Assembly: GCF_000787375.1 (NCBI RefSeq)
Contig: NZ_JRJU01000001.1
Span: 248,001-312,000, forward strand
Direction of reading: 5' to 3'
Origin: Halalkalibacter okhensis
GTDB lineage: Bacteria; Bacillota; Bacilli; Bacillales; Bacillaceae_D
DNA length: 64,000 nt
Translations under genes and position numbers: made by a program
Part shown: positions 19,217 through 28,076 of the stretch, piece by piece
How the letters are laid out: each line of letters starts with the position of its first letter
How positions within the stretch are numbered: position 1 is the stretch's first letter
The notes under the pieces: model-generated
The model's input: the letters and a program-made list of their open reading frames with translations, nothing else
Told to the model about the DNA's origin: nothing
Database searches by the model: none

Positions 19217-20422
19217 ATGAATAGCTTCTACACGTCTACGGGTTGAGACATCGCCATAAATGGGATATGTTTCAAACGGAGTGCTATCTGTTCGTTCAAT
19301 AATCCACCCTTCTCCTTCATGATGAGAATATGTGTCCATAACAGCTATTTGATTTTCCTTCACCCATTGAAGAGCCGTTTCTCTTTCAGCTGGAGTGAGG
19401 AAGACAAATGAATGTGTTAATTGTTCATTTTGTACCTCTGACCCGACTCCCCATCCTCTTTCTGAATGTTTTGTACGCTCATTGAAAAGAAAATCTTCAA
19501 CCATACTATTTGCCGTAGCTTCTTTACCAGCTCCTGGCCCAATAAAAAGAAGCTGGTTAATGGATTCACCTTCAATTGAAATTCCATTTGTCACGCCTCT
19601 GACACTCGCTAACTGCTCTGTTTGTGTTAAAAATGCCGGTTTCACAGAACCTCTTACTTGAGTACCATCATGCCAAGCCTCCGCAATTAACTTAATTTTA
19701 AAACCTATACGCTCACCTACTTCAACATGCCAATCCTTAATAGCAGATACGCCTTTACGCGGAAACTCATTAGCTAAAGGCCAGCTCCCAAAACATAAAC
19801 GACTTAAAATCCGTATTTTATACCAAGCATCAAAGCCCTCTAGATCATCCGTTGGGTCTGACTCAGCATAGCCTAACTCCTGTGCCTCTAACAAAACATC
19901 AGCAAAGCCCCGGTGGTGTTCAATCATTTCTGTTAACATATAATTTGTGGTTCCATTTAAAATACCAGAAACTCTTGAAATAGCTGTCGTTGCGAGTGTC
20001 CCCTTTAAAGCATTGATGATGGGAATACCACCTGCGACTGCCGCCTCATAGCCATAATAAGTCGAATGCTGGTCAGCCAATCCTTCAAGAATTTGCCCCT
20101 TTTCTGCGACAAGCTTTTTATTAGCGGTGACAACAGGAACACCTCTTTCCAACCATTCTGCTGTATATGAGAGTGCTGGCTCAATCCCACCAATGGCTTC
20201 AAAAATGATATCAAAGTTAGCCTTATTACAAAATTGTTCCCAACTCGTTGTCACAAAAGCATCCACATCTGCAGTACGTTGTTTTTGACGGTCTTTCACT
20301 AAAATTGCCGCTATTTCAACCTCTTTTCCTAACAGCTGCTTCAATTTATCTTTAGAATTCGTAATTCGTTCATACACACCGCTGCCAACCGTTCCAAATC
20401 CGATTAAACCTACTCGTAGCAT
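19193..20422 (-). CDS. hom: Homoserine dehydrogenase, methionine-regulated
   Basis: A 409-residue NAD(P)-dependent enzyme that reduces aspartate semialdehyde to homoserine. The Rossmann motif VGLIGFGTVGSGVYE is at residues 4-18, VVTANKKLVA near 98, SGILNGTTNYMLTEM near 165 and GPGAGKEATANSMVEDFL near 295. The usual C-terminal ACT domain is not recognisable; the last 70 residues are of another kind. A SAM riboswitch upstream implies that it serves methionine synthesis rather than threonine synthesis. The 3' end overlaps the convergent gene at 18911 by 24 bp. Confidence 0.9.
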   Translation of the reverse strand: MLRVGLIGFGTVGSGVYERITNSKDKLKQLLGKEVEIAAILVKDRQKQRTADVDAFVTTSWEQFCNKANFDIIFEAIGGIEPALSYTAEWLERGVPVVTANKKLVAEKGQILEGLADQHSTYYGYEAAVAGGIPIINALKGTLATTAISRVSGILNGTTNYMLTEMIEHHRGFADVLLEAQELGYAESDPTDDLEGFDAWYKIRILSRLCFGSWPLANEFPRKGVSAIKDWHVEVGERIGFKIKLIAEAWHDGTQVRGSVKPAFLTQTEQLASVRGVTNGISIEGESINQLLFIGPGAGKEATANSMVEDFLFNERTKHSERGWGVGSEVQNEQLTHSFVFLTPAERETALQWVKENQIAVMDTYSHHEGEGWIIERTDSTPFETYPIYGDVSTRRRVEAIHSAQFGSF

Positions 20423-20444
20423 ACATTCCTACCCCTCTCTAAAA

Positions 20445-20598
20445 TAAAAAAACCTTTCCTGATAAGGAAAGGTTTTTTTGCCTTCACTTATCTTTCAGAA
20501 TGAATCTCATTCTGCTGAAAGTAGCACCTTTTTTTGCATGGCATTGCAAAACGGTTGCCGGGCTTCGTAGGGTCAGTCCCTCCACCACTCTGGATAAG
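20445..20598 (-). promoter_or_regulatory. SAM-I riboswitch (S-box) with terminator, upstream of hom
   Basis: On the minus strand the S-box core reads CAGAGTGGTGGAGGGACTGA, then GAAGCCCGGCAACC and GGTGCTACTTTCAGCAGAATG. The P1 helix closes between 20593-20598 (CTTATC) and 20487-20492 (GATAAG). The terminator AACCTTTCCT / AGGAAAGGTT with T-run lies at 20445-20478. It contains a second CTTATC that can pair with the P1 3' strand GATAAG when SAM is absent, forming the antiterminator. This occupies most of the 353-bp gap between hom and aspS. Confidence 0.96.
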
Positions 20599-20637
20599 TT
20601 TGAAAATATCAAACGTTCGTATTATTCAATTAACGTG

Positions 20638-20666
20638 ATTATACGTTAGCTGTGCCCATATGTCAA
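20638..20666 (-). promoter_or_regulatory. Sigma-A promoter of the hom S-box leader
   Basis: TTGACA (20661-20666), 17 bp, TATAAT (20638-20643): a perfect consensus promoter, with the start near 20631, about 33 bases ahead of the riboswitch. Confidence 0.88.
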
Positions 20667-20775
20667 ATAATGATTATGCATAAAGACATCGAAATAAGAG
20701 GCTGCTAAAAAAAGTGCATTTTCACCTTTTCAATGGCCTTTTCCGAAATAGTCATTTTACTTTTTTGGTTACATC

Positions 20776-22563
20776 TTAGGCATTTACCTTTTCAGACTTT
20801 TTCCCAATAATAGATAAATTTAAATCGATTAATTGTTCAACACTCACTTCACCAGGTGCATTCGTTAACAAATCACTTGCACTTGCTGTTTTCGGGAAGG
20901 CAATCGTATCTCGTAAATTCGTTCTACCTGCTAATAACATAATGAGACGGTCTAGTCCTAATGCAATCCCACCATGTGGCGGAGTACCGTATTCAAATGC
21001 TTCTAGCAAGAAACCAAACTGCTCGCGTGCTTCTTCTTCAGAAAAACCAAGCGCTTTAAACATTTGTTCTTGAATATCACTTTGATAAATACGCTGCGAA
21101 CCGCCACCGAGCTCATATCCATTTAAGACGAGGTCATAAGCGTTGGCACGTACGCTTGCTGGATCTGTAGCTAGTAACTCTAGATCTTCTTTCACCGGAC
21201 TCGTGAATGGATGATGCAAGGCAACATAGCGTTTTGCTTCTTCATCGTATTCAACAAGTGGGAAATCAACGACCCATAGGAAATTAAATTGATTTTGATC
21301 AATTAAATCAAATTGTTTTCCGAACTTCAAGCGAAGAGCACCAAGACTATCAAATACTACTTGCTTCTTATCTGCACCAAAGAATAGTAAATCTCCTACT
21401 TCAGCATCAAGCGCTTCTTGCAATGAAGCAGCAACCTCACCAGTGAAGAATTTAGCAATGGGTCCTTTAAGTCCTTCTTCTTCGACCTTAAGCCATGCTA
21501 AGCCTTTTGCTCCATATTGTTTCACATAATCAGTAAGAGCATCAATTTCTTTACGTGACAGCTTATCTGCTCCCCCTTTTAAGTTCAACCCTTTCACTGT
21601 TCCCCCACTAGCAAGAGCACTCTGGAACACTTTGAACTCGGCATCTTTCACAACTTCTGATAGGTCAATGAGCTCCATCCCAAAACGAAGGTCTGGTTTA
21701 TCTGACCCAAAACGATTCATAGCTTCATCATAAGTTAAACGTGGAAATGGCAAGGTCACGTCCATTCCTTTGATATCTTTCATGATCTTTGCCATCATTT
21801 GCTCCATCATAGCTAGTAAATCTTCTTTGTCCATAAATGATGTTTCAATATCGACTTGTGTAAATTCCGGTTGACGATCTGCACGCAAGTCCTCATCACG
21901 GAAACAACGGACAATTTGATAGTAACGCTCAAACCCAGAAACCATTAATAATTGTTTGAAAAGCTGTGGTGATTGTGGCAATGCATAGAACTCACCATGA
22001 TGAACGCGGCTTGGCACAAGATAATCACGCGCTCCCTCTGGTGTACTTTTCGTCAACATTGGAGTTTCAATTTCCATGAACGTTTCTGTATCTAAGAAAT
22101 CACGAATAAGTTTCGTCGTACGATGACGTAATTTAAACGTCTCTTGCATATCTGGACGACGAAGATCCAAATAACGATACTTTAAACGGACATCTTCTGA
22201 AGCGTCTGTATCAGCTTCAATTTGAAATGGAAGTGGCTTTGATGCGTTTAGAATGCTCGTTTTTTCAACGTGAACTTCAATTGATCCTGTCGCAATTTTT
22301 TCATTAACTGTTTTAGGATCACGAGCCACGACCTTGCCTTCAACCTCTATGACATATTCATTTCTGATTTTTTCTGCTATCGCTAATGCCTCTTGATTCA
22401 CTTCAGGATTAAATACGACTTGTACAATACCTGAACGATCGCGTACATCTAAAAAGATGACTTGTCCTAAATCACGACGTCTTTGTACCCACCCTTTTAA
22501 TTGTACTGTTTCACCTACATGCTCCTTACCAAGCTTTCCACACTCATGTGTTCTCCCGATCAT
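20776..22563 (-). CDS. aspS: Aspartyl-tRNA synthetase (bacterial type)
   Basis: A 595-residue class IIb synthetase. The N-terminal OB fold ([21 protein letters not shown], given in part) binds the anticodon. The class II motif 2 appears as [20 protein letters not shown] (about 210-230) and motif 3 as [15 protein letters not shown] (about 535-550). The bacterial GAD insertion domain lies between (about 290-420), so this is the bacterial enzyme and not the archaeal form. Its ATG is 1 bp past the hisS stop with AGGAGG inside the hisS end, so the two genes are translated as one operon under the hisS T-box. Confidence 0.97.
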   Translation of the reverse strand: MIGRTHECGKLGKEHVGETVQLKGWVQRRRDLGQVIFLDVRDRSGIVQVVFNPEVNQEALAIAEKIRNEYVIEVEGKVVARDPKTVNEKIATGSIEVHVEKTSILNASKPLPFQIEADTDASEDVRLKYRYLDLRRPDMQETFKLRHRTTKLIRDFLDTETFMEIETPMLTKSTPEGARDYLVPSRVHHGEFYALPQSPQLFKQLLMVSGFERYYQIVRCFRDEDLRADRQPEFTQVDIETSFMDKEDLLAMMEQMMAKIMKDIKGMDVTLPFPRLTYDEAMNRFGSDKPDLRFGMELIDLSEVVKDAEFKVFQSALASGGTVKGLNLKGGADKLSRKEIDALTDYVKQYGAKGLAWLKVEEEGLKGPIAKFFTGEVAASLQEALDAEVGDLLFFGADKKQVVFDSLGALRLKFGKQFDLIDQNQFNFLWVVDFPLVEYDEEAKRYVALHHPFTSPVKEDLELLATDPASVRANAYDLVLNGYELGGGSQRIYQSDIQEQMFKALGFSEEEAREQFGFLLEAFEYGTPPHGGIALGLDRLIMLLAGRTNLRDTIAFPKTASASDLLTNAPGEVSVEQLIDLNLSIIGKKSEKVNA

Positions 22564-22564
22564 C

Positions 22565-23845
22565 TTACTTACCTCCTACTTTTTTCTCTTTTATATAGTC
22601 AATAAATGAGGTCAACTCAACTTCCCTTTGCTCGCCTGTTTCCATCTCTTTTACATTGATTTTCCCTTGCGAAAGCTCATCATCACCAAGTATCGCGGTA
22701 AAGCGAGCTTGAAGGCGATCTGCTGCCTTAAATTGTGCTTTCATTTTCTTATCAAGGTAATCTTTATCCGCGCTAACGCCAGCACTTCTTAATTGATAAA
22801 GTAGTTCAACTGTCTTTTCCTTCGCCGCATCACCTAATGAAACAAGATAACAATCTAGTTGTGGGGCTGATGGGATTGCTTGTTCTTGAGCCTTTAACGC
22901 CATAATTACTCGCTCAATACTAAAGGCAAAACCAATTCCTGGAGTAGATGGACCGCCAATTTCTTCTACTAACCCTGTGTAACGTCCTCCTCCACACAAA
23001 GTCGTGATAGCTCCAAACCCTTCTCCTTCAGCCATAATTTCAAAGGCTGTGTGATAATAATAATCAAGCCCCCGTACGAGTGTTGGATCGACTACATAGT
23101 CAATTCCTAATTGGTCCAAATAGTTCTTCACCTGACTAAAATATGTACGTGACTCTTCATTTAAATAATCAAGAATCGAAGGAGCGTTTTTCATCAATGG
23201 GTGCTCTCGATCTTTTTTGCAGTCTAATATTCGCAGTGGATTTTTTTCTAGGCGACTTTGACAATCATCACAAAATTCATGAATACTCGGTTTAAAGTGA
23301 TCAATCAACGCCTGTCTGTGAGCTTCTCTGCTCTCTTTATCACCTAAGCTATTAAGTACTAACTTGACATTCTTTAAGCCAAGCTCTTCATACAGACTCA
23401 TAACTAAAGCTAACACTTCTGCATCAATAGCCGGATCTTGGCTTCCTAATGCCTCAACTCCAAACTGCACAAATTGACGCATACGACCTGATTGTGGTCG
23501 CTCATAGCGGAACATCGGACCCGTGTAATATAATTTCGTTGGCTGATTTGGTTGACCGTATATTTTCTTTTCAACATAAGACCTAACAACAGCAGCGGTT
23601 CCCTCTGGTCTTAATGTTAAACTACGATTTCCTCGATCGGTAAATGTATACATTTCTTTTTGAACGATGTCGGTTGTATCTCCAACTCCACGTTGAAATA
23701 AATCAGTATGTTCAAAAATAGGAGTACGTATTTCATGATAATTGTACCTACGACAAACATCCTTTGCTTTTTCCTCAATATATTGCCAAAGCTCTACTTC
23801 TCCAGGTAATATATCCTGCGTACCTCGCGGGATTTGAATGCTCAT
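22565..23845 (-). CDS. hisS: Histidyl-tRNA synthetase
   Basis: A 426-residue class II synthetase. The start [16 protein letters not shown] matches the family and follows GGAGG by 8 bp; an 18-codon in-frame extension overlaps leader RNA and is rejected. Motif 2 region [17 protein letters not shown] (about 78-94), the histidine A box [16 protein letters not shown] (about 260-275) and [14 protein letters not shown] (about 290) are present, followed by the C-terminal anticodon-binding domain. Located first in a hisS-aspS operon behind a T-box leader. Confidence 0.97.
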   Translation of the reverse strand: MSIQIPRGTQDILPGEVELWQYIEEKAKDVCRRYNYHEIRTPIFEHTDLFQRGVGDTTDIVQKEMYTFTDRGNRSLTLRPEGTAAVVRSYVEKKIYGQPNQPTKLYYTGPMFRYERPQSGRMRQFVQFGVEALGSQDPAIDAEVLALVMSLYEELGLKNVKLVLNSLGDKESREAHRQALIDHFKPSIHEFCDDCQSRLEKNPLRILDCKKDREHPLMKNAPSILDYLNEESRTYFSQVKNYLDQLGIDYVVDPTLVRGLDYYYHTAFEIMAEGEGFGAITTLCGGGRYTGLVEEIGGPSTPGIGFAFSIERVIMALKAQEQAIPSAPQLDCYLVSLGDAAKEKTVELLYQLRSAGVSADKDYLDKKMKAQFKAADRLQARFTAILGDDELSQGKINVKEMETGEQREVELTSFIDYIKEKKVGGK

Positions 23846-23874
23846 TTTCTCATCCTCCAAATATAAAAAATAAA

Positions 23875-24147
23875 AAAACTCTCGTCCCTGATGAAACATA
23901 ATTCATCAGGGACGAGAGTTATACCCGTGGTGCCACCCTAAATTGAAGCAACAATACTGCTTCCTCTTTAAACAGTTAACGCCTGTATACGTCTTTTCCT
24001 ACTAGTATTTACGTTCAGAAAAACTCCTCTGAGGTGTTCATTCATTAAGACAGATATGGAAGGCTCTCAGCCACGACCTTTCCTCTCTTTTTACCTGCTA
24101 CCTTAACTACTATGCCTCTTCTTCGGAATTGTGAGTTCATTTAATTG
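23875..24147 (-). promoter_or_regulatory. T-box leader of the hisS-aspS operon
   Basis: The T-box sequence AGGGTGGCACCACGGGT reads on the minus strand near 23923-23940. It is followed by a large terminator in which AACTCTCGTCCCTGATGAA pairs with TTCATCAGGGACGAGAGTT and a T-run follows (about 23875-23922). In Stem I, GAGGCATAGTA pairs back with GAACACCTC, placing a CAC histidine codon at 24034-24036. An AAC triplet one base earlier is the competing reading, but hisS downstream favours CAC. The 341-bp gap is used by this leader and its promoter. Confidence 0.93.
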
Positions 24148-24153
24148 ATTATT

Positions 24154-24182
24154 ATCATACGAATGTTCGCACGTTGTGTCAA
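24154..24182 (-). promoter_or_regulatory. Sigma-A promoter of the hisS T-box leader
   Basis: TTGACA (24177-24182), 17-bp spacer, TATGAT (24154-24159). It lies just upstream of the leader, with the -35 box next to the stop codon of the small gene at 24187. Confidence 0.85.
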
Positions 24183-24186
24183 TAGT

Positions 24187-24363
24187 TTAATTACGATTCA
24201 TTTTATCCTTTAGCAATTTGACATCCCGTAAAGACAACCCAAATTCACTCGCCAGCTCAAGATTTGTATGTTGATTTTCACGTTCTACAAAACTATGATA
24301 GTCCATGTTAAAAAGAGGTTGCAGGCGATTATGATGCATTTGTTGACGCATACTCGAGCGCAT
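24187..24363 (-). CDS. Small conserved protein with sigma-70 region-4-like helix-turn-helix
   Basis: About 58 residues from MRSSMRQQMHHN to the end. The second half, TNLELASEFGLSLRDVKLLKDKM, looks like the helix-turn-helix of sigma factor region 4, and similar short proteins in Bacillaceae are labelled sigma-70-like; no function is known. The start is uncertain: the ATG at 24361-24363 has GGAAGG 10 bp upstream, and an in-frame extension of 33 codons further upstream would add a hydrophobic segment. It sits alone between dtd and the hisS leader. Confidence 0.6.
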   Translation of the reverse strand: MRSSMRQQMHHNRLQPLFNMDYHSFVERENQHTNLELASEFGLSLRDVKLLKDKMNRN

Positions 24364-24479
24364 TTGCTTCATTCCTTCCAAAGTCGTTTCTCTTATTTTG
24401 ACCAAGTTTAGAGAAAAACTTACATGGATGAGGAAATTCAATAAAATAACGCGAAGTATCATAAAATAAACTGCCAGTC

Positions 24480-24682
24480 ATCTTAAATGTTCTTATGCTC
24501 CGCTCATCGCGTCGAGTCGCTAAAAAAGGGGAAGTTCACCCCTTTTTAAGATTTGCGATGGCTTCTCTCGCCGTGCGCTTTTGAGAAGTTCACTCAAAAA
24601 GCTTAAGACCTTTACGGCGGCTCCGCTCATCGCGTCGAGTCGCTAAAAAAGGGGAAGTTCACCCCTTTTTTAGCGACTCTAC
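24480..24682. repeat. Compound-hairpin intergenic repeat, two units, overlapping the end of dtd
   Basis: A unit starting GCTCCGCTCATCGCGTCGAG and running through GTCGCTAAAAAAGGGGAAGT begins at 24497 and again at 24620 (123-bp offset). Between them is a second hairpin, CTTTTGAGAAG...CTCAAAAAGC, flanked by GCCGTGCGC and ACGGCGG. The second unit ends in a perfect 18-bp stem (24637-24654 with 24662-24679) whose loop holds the dtd stop codon, so it also serves as the dtd terminator. The same compound structure occurs in reverse orientation at 44.15 kb. Confidence 0.85.
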
Positions 24683-25108
24683 AATCAATGTTACTGGGCC
24701 GTCGTTGATGAGGGAGACTTCCATCATTGCGCCGAATTCGCCGGTTTGTACGTCAATGCCTTTGGAGCTTAGCTCATGATTAAACTCATCATATAATTCT
24801 TTAGCTACATCTGGTTTAGCTGCATTCATAAAGTTAGGTCGTCTTCCTTTTTTGCAATCGCCATAGAGAGTAAATTGAGAAATGGATAAGACTTGTCCCT
24901 TAACATCGAGTAAAGAATGGTTCATCTTTCCATTTGCATCTTCAAAAATGCGTAGGTTAATGATTTTATCGACGATATACTTAACGTCCTCACTTGTATC
25001 TTCATGTGTTATGCCTACAAGAAGCGTTAACCCTGCGTCAATTTGACCAATTACTTCACCTTCAACACTTACAGAAGATGCTTTTGTTCGTTGTAATACT
25101 ACTTTCAT
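24659..25108 (-). CDS. dtd: D-aminoacyl-tRNA deacylase
   Basis: A 149-residue enzyme that removes D-amino acids (and glycine from tRNA-Ala) mischarged on tRNA. The active-site block [20 protein letters not shown] (about 78-97) and the cross-subunit NDGPVTL motif (about 135-141) are intact. It lies 9 bp after rel, as in B. subtilis yrvI. The last seven codons (ESLKKG and the stop) lie inside a repeat hairpin, so the very C-terminus probably changed when the repeat arrived; the catalytic motifs are not affected. Confidence 0.95.
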   Translation of the reverse strand: MKVVLQRTKASSVSVEGEVIGQIDAGLTLLVGITHEDTSEDVKYIVDKIINLRIFEDANGKMNHSLLDVKGQVLSISQFTLYGDCKKGRRPNFMNAAKPDVAKELYDEFNHELSSKGIDVQTGEFGAMMEVSLINDGPVTLIVESLKKG

Positions 25109-25117
25109 GGTCCACCT

Positions 25118-27304
25118 CTAATGCATCACTCTTCGTACAGAGTAAATATCGTTTAGTTGCTTTATTTTATCCACAACCTTATGCAAATGATCGATATTAT
25201 GGATTGAAATCGTCAAATGAATTGTTGCTACTTTTTGTCTATGATCAGATCGGCCTGAAACAGCATTAATAACCGTTCTTGACTCAGTGATGGCATGCAG
25301 CACTTCATTCAATAGTCCATTTCGATCATATCCGCTGATTTCAATATCAACATTGTAGGACTTGCTTTGCTGGATGTCTCCTTCCCATTCCACAGGAAGC
25401 AAACGCCCTTGTGCCTCTTCATTTTTCACATTTGCACAGTCAGCTCGATGGATCGAAACCCCTCGGCCTTTCGTAATGTACCCAATGATGTCATCACCTG
25501 GTACTGGTGTACAGCAGCGTGATAATCTTATTAACAGATTATCAACCCCTTTTACGCGAACACCTGAATTCACCTTTTTCTTTGGACGGTACGTTTGGAC
25601 ATCAGATAAAGCCGCCGCTAATGATTTATCTTCTTGCTCTTGATCTTGCTGCTTACGTAACTTTTCTGTCATCCGATTAACGATTTGTTTGACACTAATT
25701 CCACCATACCCAGCAGCTGCAAACATATCCTCTTCCCCTGAGAAGCTGAACTTGTTAGCGACCTCTGCAATGTTTTCAGCCGTTAATACTTCTTTAGGTT
25801 CAAAATCCAAAATGCGAATTTCCTTTTCAACTAACTCGCGACCTTTTTCGACATTTTCTTCTCTACGCTCTTTTTTAAACCACTGTCTAATTTTATTTTT
25901 CGCATGAGAAGATTTGGTGATTTTTAACCAATCTTGGCTTGGACCATAGGAATGTTTTGATGTTAATACTTCAACAATATCGCCCGTATTCAATCGATGC
26001 TCAAGTGGAACCATCTTACCGTTCACTTTCGCCCCAATACATCGATTTCCAATTTCACTGTGAATACGATAGGCAAAATCGAGCGGGACCGATCCAGCTG
26101 GTAATTCAATGACCTCACCTTTTGGAGTGAAAACAAATACCATATCTGAGAACAAGTCCATTTTTAATGATTCCATAAACTCCTGAGCGTCATTTGTTTC
26201 TGTTTGTGATTCAATCACATCTCGGAACCAGTTTAATTTATCTTCAAATGTATTTTTATTTTGTGAAACATCTTTTCCTTCTTTATAGGCCCAATGAGCC
26301 GCAACCCCAAATTCGGCAATTCGATGCATCTCTTCTGTTCGAATTTGCACCTCAAGAGGATCGCCATAAGGTCCAACTACAGTCGTATGAAGCGATTGAT
26401 ACATATTGGCCTTAGGCATGGCAATATAATCTTTGAAACGACCTGGCATTGGCTTCCAACATGTATGAATGACGCCTAAGACAGCATAACAATCTTTGAT
26501 GCTATCAACCATAATTCGAACAGCTAATAAATCATAAATTTCATTAAACTGTTTATTTTGGAGGACCATTTTACGGTAGATGCTATAAATATGTTTTGGT
26601 CTACCTGAAAGCTCAGCCTTTACATTCACATCTCTTAAATGGTCACTAATGGTATCCATAACCCCAGAAAGATATTTTTCACGTTCTGCTCGTTTCTTTT
26701 TCATTAGATTCACAATTCGATAATATTGTTGCGGATCTAAATAGCGCAAAGCTGTGTCCTCTAATTCCCACTTTATAGTCGAGATACCTAGTCTATGTGC
26801 TAGTGGGGCAAAAATTTCTAATGTCTCGTTTGACGTCACACGTTGCTTTTCTGGTGGCATAAATTTGAGCGTACGCATATTGTGCAAGCGATCAGCTAAT
26901 TTAATTAAGATCACACGAATGTCTTTTGCCATCGCTATCAGCATTTTCCGATGATTTTCCGCTTGCTGTTCTTCTTTTGATTTGTACTTAAACTTTTTTA
27001 ATTTCGTTACGCCATCTACTAGCATCGCAACTTGGTCATTAAAGGCTTGTTCTAAATCATCGACCCCTACATCTGTATCTTCAACCACATCATGTAAAAA
27101 AGCAGCGGCAACTGTATTCGGATCAAGCTCAAGTTCCACAATAATCCCAGCTACTTGGATTGGATGAAGAATATATGGTTCCCCAGATTTGCGGTATTGA
27201 CCTTCATGGGCCTGTTCTGCATATTCATAAGCCTTACGTAAAAAAGCAACGTCACTTTCACTTAAATACTGACTTGCCTTTTCTAAAACCTGATCTATCG
27301 TCAT
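25118..27304 (-). CDS. relA: Bifunctional (p)ppGpp synthetase/hydrolase Rel
   Basis: A 728-residue RSH protein controlling the stringent response. The HD hydrolase domain has [12 protein letters not shown] and [13 protein letters not shown] (about 45-80), so hydrolysis should be active. The synthetase domain shows [20 protein letters not shown] (about 255-275). TGS ([22 protein letters not shown], in part, about 390), the conserved C-terminal helical part and a final ACT domain (about 655-728) follow. This is the long ribosome-associated Rel of Firmicutes; B. subtilis calls it relA. It has its own upstream region of 253 bp. Confidence 0.97.
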   Translation of the reverse strand: MTIDQVLEKASQYLSESDVAFLRKAYEYAEQAHEGQYRKSGEPYILHPIQVAGIIVELELDPNTVAAAFLHDVVEDTDVGVDDLEQAFNDQVAMLVDGVTKLKKFKYKSKEEQQAENHRKMLIAMAKDIRVILIKLADRLHNMRTLKFMPPEKQRVTSNETLEIFAPLAHRLGISTIKWELEDTALRYLDPQQYYRIVNLMKKKRAEREKYLSGVMDTISDHLRDVNVKAELSGRPKHIYSIYRKMVLQNKQFNEIYDLLAVRIMVDSIKDCYAVLGVIHTCWKPMPGRFKDYIAMPKANMYQSLHTTVVGPYGDPLEVQIRTEEMHRIAEFGVAAHWAYKEGKDVSQNKNTFEDKLNWFRDVIESQTETNDAQEFMESLKMDLFSDMVFVFTPKGEVIELPAGSVPLDFAYRIHSEIGNRCIGAKVNGKMVPLEHRLNTGDIVEVLTSKHSYGPSQDWLKITKSSHAKNKIRQWFKKERREENVEKGRELVEKEIRILDFEPKEVLTAENIAEVANKFSFSGEEDMFAAAGYGGISVKQIVNRMTEKLRKQQDQEQEDKSLAAALSDVQTYRPKKKVNSGVRVKGVDNLLIRLSRCCTPVPGDDIIGYITKGRGVSIHRADCANVKNEEAQGRLLPVEWEGDIQQSKSYNVDIEISGYDRNGLLNEVLHAITESRTVINAVSGRSDHRQKVATIHLTISIHNIDHLHKVVDKIKQLNDIYSVRRVMH

Positions 27305-27399
27305 GGAATCACCTATTTACGATTCAATATTTCTTTTTATTATGGGTAAAGTTCTGACCTATGTAAAGGGAAAAGATTAAACTTTTCGGGTTGAATGCT

Positions 27400-27444
27400 A
27401 AAGGTTATTCAAAAAGGGAAAAACAGCCATTTTGAATAACCTTT
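27400..27444. terminator. Terminator between apt and rel
   Basis: AAAGGTTATTCAAAA (27400-27414) pairs perfectly with TTTTGAATAACCTTT (27430-27444), 15-base loop, 113 bp after the apt stop on the minus strand. A weaker GCAAAAT/ATTTTGC pair lies at about 27487-27518. No other element is evident in this gap. Confidence 0.65.
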
Positions 27445-27557
27445 ATAACAAAAGAGGGTAACTCAGATAAACATGTGATTCTACAAGCAAAATTTCATCC
27501 TACGTTCAATCATTTTGCTTCTTTCATCAAGTAAGTCCCAAGCCACCCTAGTTTTGT

Positions 27558-28073
27558 TTAATTATACGTCATTAATGAGAACAACTCATAGTTCCCTAAA
27601 CGATCTCTTCCTTCTAAATAACCAAGTTCAATCATAAAGGCAATTCCAACAACTACTCCACCTAGCTGTTCCACCATCTTAATCGTTGCTTCAATCGTAC
27701 CACCTGTTGCTAACAAGTCATCCGTAATAAGTACGCGCTGACCTTTTTTAATCGCATCTTTGTGAATCGTTAAGCTGTCTTTTCCATATTCTAAACCGTA
27801 GTCAACAGAAATAACTTCGCGTGGAAGCTTTCCTGCTTTTCTAACCGGAACAAAACCCACTTCTAATGAGTAAGCAATTGGACAACCTACCACAAATCCT
27901 CTAGCTTCCGGTCCAACGACTACATCCACATCCTTATCACGTGCAAAGTCAGCCATTTCGTTAATGGCCGCTTTGTATGCACTCCCGTCTTGCATTAGCG
28001 TCGTAATATCTTTAAAGCGAATGCCTTCTTTCGGATAATCTTCAACAATTTGAATATACTTTTTGAAATCCAT
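27558..28073 (-). CDS. apt: Adenine phosphoribosyltransferase
   Basis: A 171-residue type I phosphoribosyltransferase that salvages adenine to [20 protein letters not shown] (about 60-76) and the PRPP-binding loop [17 protein letters not shown] (about 118-134) are complete. It follows recJ by 3 bp and precedes rel, the same recJ-apt-rel order as in B. subtilis. Confidence 0.96.
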   Translation of the reverse strand: MDFKKYIQIVEDYPKEGIRFKDITTLMQDGSAYKAAINEMADFARDKDVDVVVGPEARGFVVGCPIAYSLEVGFVPVRKAGKLPREVISVDYGLEYGKDSLTIHKDAIKKGQRVLITDDLLATGGTIEATIKMVEQLGGVVVGIAFMIELGYLEGRDRLGNYELFSLMTYN

Positions 28074-28076
28074 TTT

